This document shows, piece by piece, positions 5,703-7,047 of a DNA stretch of 7,047 nucleotides. Positions within the stretch are counted from its first letter, which is position 1; every line of letters begins with the position of its first letter. Origin of the DNA: Candidatus Omnitrophota bacterium (GTDB taxonomy: Bacteria > Ratteibacteria > UBA8468 > B48-G9 > JAFGKM01); assembly GCA_023818785.1 (NCBI GenBank), contig JAMWCO010000077.1, positions 1 through 7,047 on the forward strand, in the 5' to 3' direction. Under the pieces are notes generated by a model. It had not been told where the DNA came from. It ran no database searches and worked only from the letters and a program-made list of their open reading frames with translations. The position numbers were made by a program, and so were the translations under genes.

Positions 5703-7047
5703 TTAAAAATCAGTATGAGGTATAAAAAGTGATTTTAAATATTCTTCCATATAAATTGGGCTTCTTGATAAGTCAATATAAGTAAGTTTCTTTAAAACTT
5801 CTTTTGATAACTTTCTAAATTCTTCACTTAAGATATAACTTTCTGCACCTAAAAGTGAAGTATTACCTAAAAACTTAAATATTTCTTCTGGCAAATCAGG
5901 GAAAAGTCCTATTTCTATTGATTTTTTTATATTCAAGTGTTTACCAAATCCACCTGCTATAAAAAATTTCTTAATATCTTGCTTTTTTATTCCAAGTGTT
6001 TTCAAAATTGTTGAAATTGCTGAATATATTGCTCCTTTTGCCCTTACTAAGTTTTCTATATCTGCCTGTGTTATCACAATTTTTTCTCCTTTTACTCTAT
6101 TTTCAGCAACAATAAACTCTTTAATTCCATCATTATCAACAATATTTTCATTTTCAACAATAAAATTTCCATTTCTATCAATTATTTTGTTTCTATAAAG
6201 TTCAGCCACTAATTCTATATAACCAGAACCACAAATTCCTATTGGCTCAACATCACCAATTGTTTCAAAAAAAATACTTCCATTTTCTATTCTAACTTTT
6301 TGAATTGCCCCTTTTACTGCTCTTACTCCATTTTTTACACCACTTCCTTCAAAACAAGGACCAGCAGAAGCAGCACAACAAGTCAAAAAATCTTTATTTC
6401 CTAAAACAATTTCACCATTTGTTCCTACATCAACAAAAATAGAAAGTTCATCTACTTTATAAATACCAGAAACTATAATCCCAGAAGTTATATCTCCTCC
6501 AACATATGGATACCCTCCTGGGATTACTGCAAGAACTCCATTAGGATTTATTCTAATACCTACTTCTGCACACTTTAAAATAGGGAAATCATTGGCAACT
6601 GGGATATAAGGTTCTCTTCTTAAAAAAGATGGATTTATTTTTAGAAGCAAATGGACCATCGTCATATTCCCAGAAATTGAAACACTTGTTATATCATTAA
6701 TTGAGACACCACATCTTTTTGAAAGATTTAATATCAATTCATTTATTGTTTCTGTAACTACATGATGTAGTTTCTCAATCCCTCCTTCTTTTTCTGCAAA
6801 TACAATCCTTGAAATTATATCATCTCCAAAAGATGCTTGTTTGTTAAATGTTGTTTCTGTTTTTAAAATCTCTCCTTTATTCATATCAACCAAACTTGCT
6901 GAAATTGTTGTTGTTCCAACATCAACAGCAATCCCATAATTTCTTTTTGATGTATCACCTGGTTCAATATTTATAATTTCAACTATGCCCCCATTTTCTA
7001 TAAATGATACTGTAACTTCCCACAAACTACTTCTTAATATATTTGGT
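5703..7047 (-). CDS. acsV: RACo, ATP-dependent reductive activator of the corrinoid protein (N-terminus outside window)
   Basis: Uses ATP to drive reduction of Co(II) corrinoid back to active Co(I) in the corrinoid iron-sulfur protein. The visible 447 codons cover the end of the middle domain and the whole ASKHA ATPase domain (DUF4445 family). A TTG at 7025 is an apparent start only: the frame is open to the edge, and family members are about 600-640 residues with an N-terminal [2Fe-2S] ferredoxin domain, so that domain lies upstream. Numbered from the TTG: YGIAVDVGTTTISASLVD (30-47, phosphate 1), FGDDIISRI (66-74), SISGNMTMVHLLL (116-128), FVDVGTNGEI (197-206, phosphate 2), CCAASAGPCFEG (216-227), GICGSGYIELVAELY (263-277), FIAGGFGKHLNIKKSIEIG (355-373, adenosine-binding), FLGNTSLLGA (385-394) and the typical end SLFIPHTDF (432-440). 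It precedes cooC, which it overlaps in translation signals. Confidence 0.95.
   Translation of the reverse strand, partial: PNILRSSLWEVTVSFIENGGIVEIINIEPGDTSKRNYGIAVDVGTTTISASLVDMNKGEILKTETTFNKQASFGDDIISRIVFAEKEGGIEKLHHVVTETINELILNLSKRCGVSINDITSVSISGNMTMVHLLLKINPSFLRREPYIPVANDFPILKCAEVGIRINPNGVLAVIPGGYPYVGGDITSGIIVSGIYKVDELSIFVDVGTNGEIVLGNKDFLTCCAASAGPCFEGSGVKNGVRAVKGAIQKVRIENGSIFFETIGDVEPIGICGSGYIELVAELYRNKIIDRNGNFIVENENIVDNDGIKEFIVAENRVKGEKIVITQADIENLVRAKGAIYSAISTILKTLGIKKQDIKKFFIAGGFGKHLNIKKSIEIGLFPDLPEEIFKFLGNTSLLGAESYILSEEFRKLSKEVLKKLTYIDLSRSPIYMEEYLKSLFIPHTDF

Noticed and set aside
7023..7025. TTG as the true start of the RACo gene
   Set aside because: The frame stays open to the edge of the window, the upstream codons look coding, and the family has a further N-terminal ferredoxin domain.

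Overview
This is an AT-rich (about 70% A+T by eye) bacterial window holding part of a Wood-Ljungdahl (reductive acetyl-CoA) gene cluster. Genes are tightly packed, the two starts that need a ribosome site have textbook AGGAGG-type ones, and proteins are rich in Lys, Ile and Asn. RarA and the CODH/ACS accessory genes point to an anaerobic bacterium, either an acetogen or an uncultivated lineage using the pathway. I cannot name the phylum from sequence alone.

Layout: all complete genes lie on the minus strand and are read from right to left. At the right edge is the C-terminal two thirds of RACo, the ATP-dependent reductive activator of the corrinoid protein. It is followed 2 nt later by a CooC/AcsF-type nickel-insertion ATPase (4945-5700). 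A 238-nt gap follows (4707-4944). It holds a good candidate sigma70 promoter firing leftward, and a short relic-like reading frame on the plus strand. Next come acsC (corrinoid iron-sulfur protein large subunit), acsE (methyltetrahydrofolate:corrinoid methyltransferase), a small DUF3786-like gene that appears broken, rarA (AAA+ replication-recombination ATPase), and a 5-formyltetrahydrofolate cyclo-ligase gene whose start lies inside rarA. Facing them at the left edge is the 3' end of a plus-strand gene for a small Cys-rich protein of uncertain family.

How they work together: AcsE moves the methyl group of methyl-THF to Co(I) of the corrinoid protein, and AcsC carries it to acetyl-CoA synthase. 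RACo rescues the corrinoid when it is oxidised to Co(II), and CooC loads nickel into CODH and/or ACS. The cyclo-ligase returns 5-formyl-THF to the folate pool that feeds the methyl branch. The catalytic subunits (CODH, ACS) and the corrinoid small subunit AcsD are not in the window.

The most notable points are the DUF3786-like gene, whose N-terminal half and C-terminal tail lie in different frames with the middle missing, and the gap that combines a promoter with a gene relic. I found no wholly new system here.
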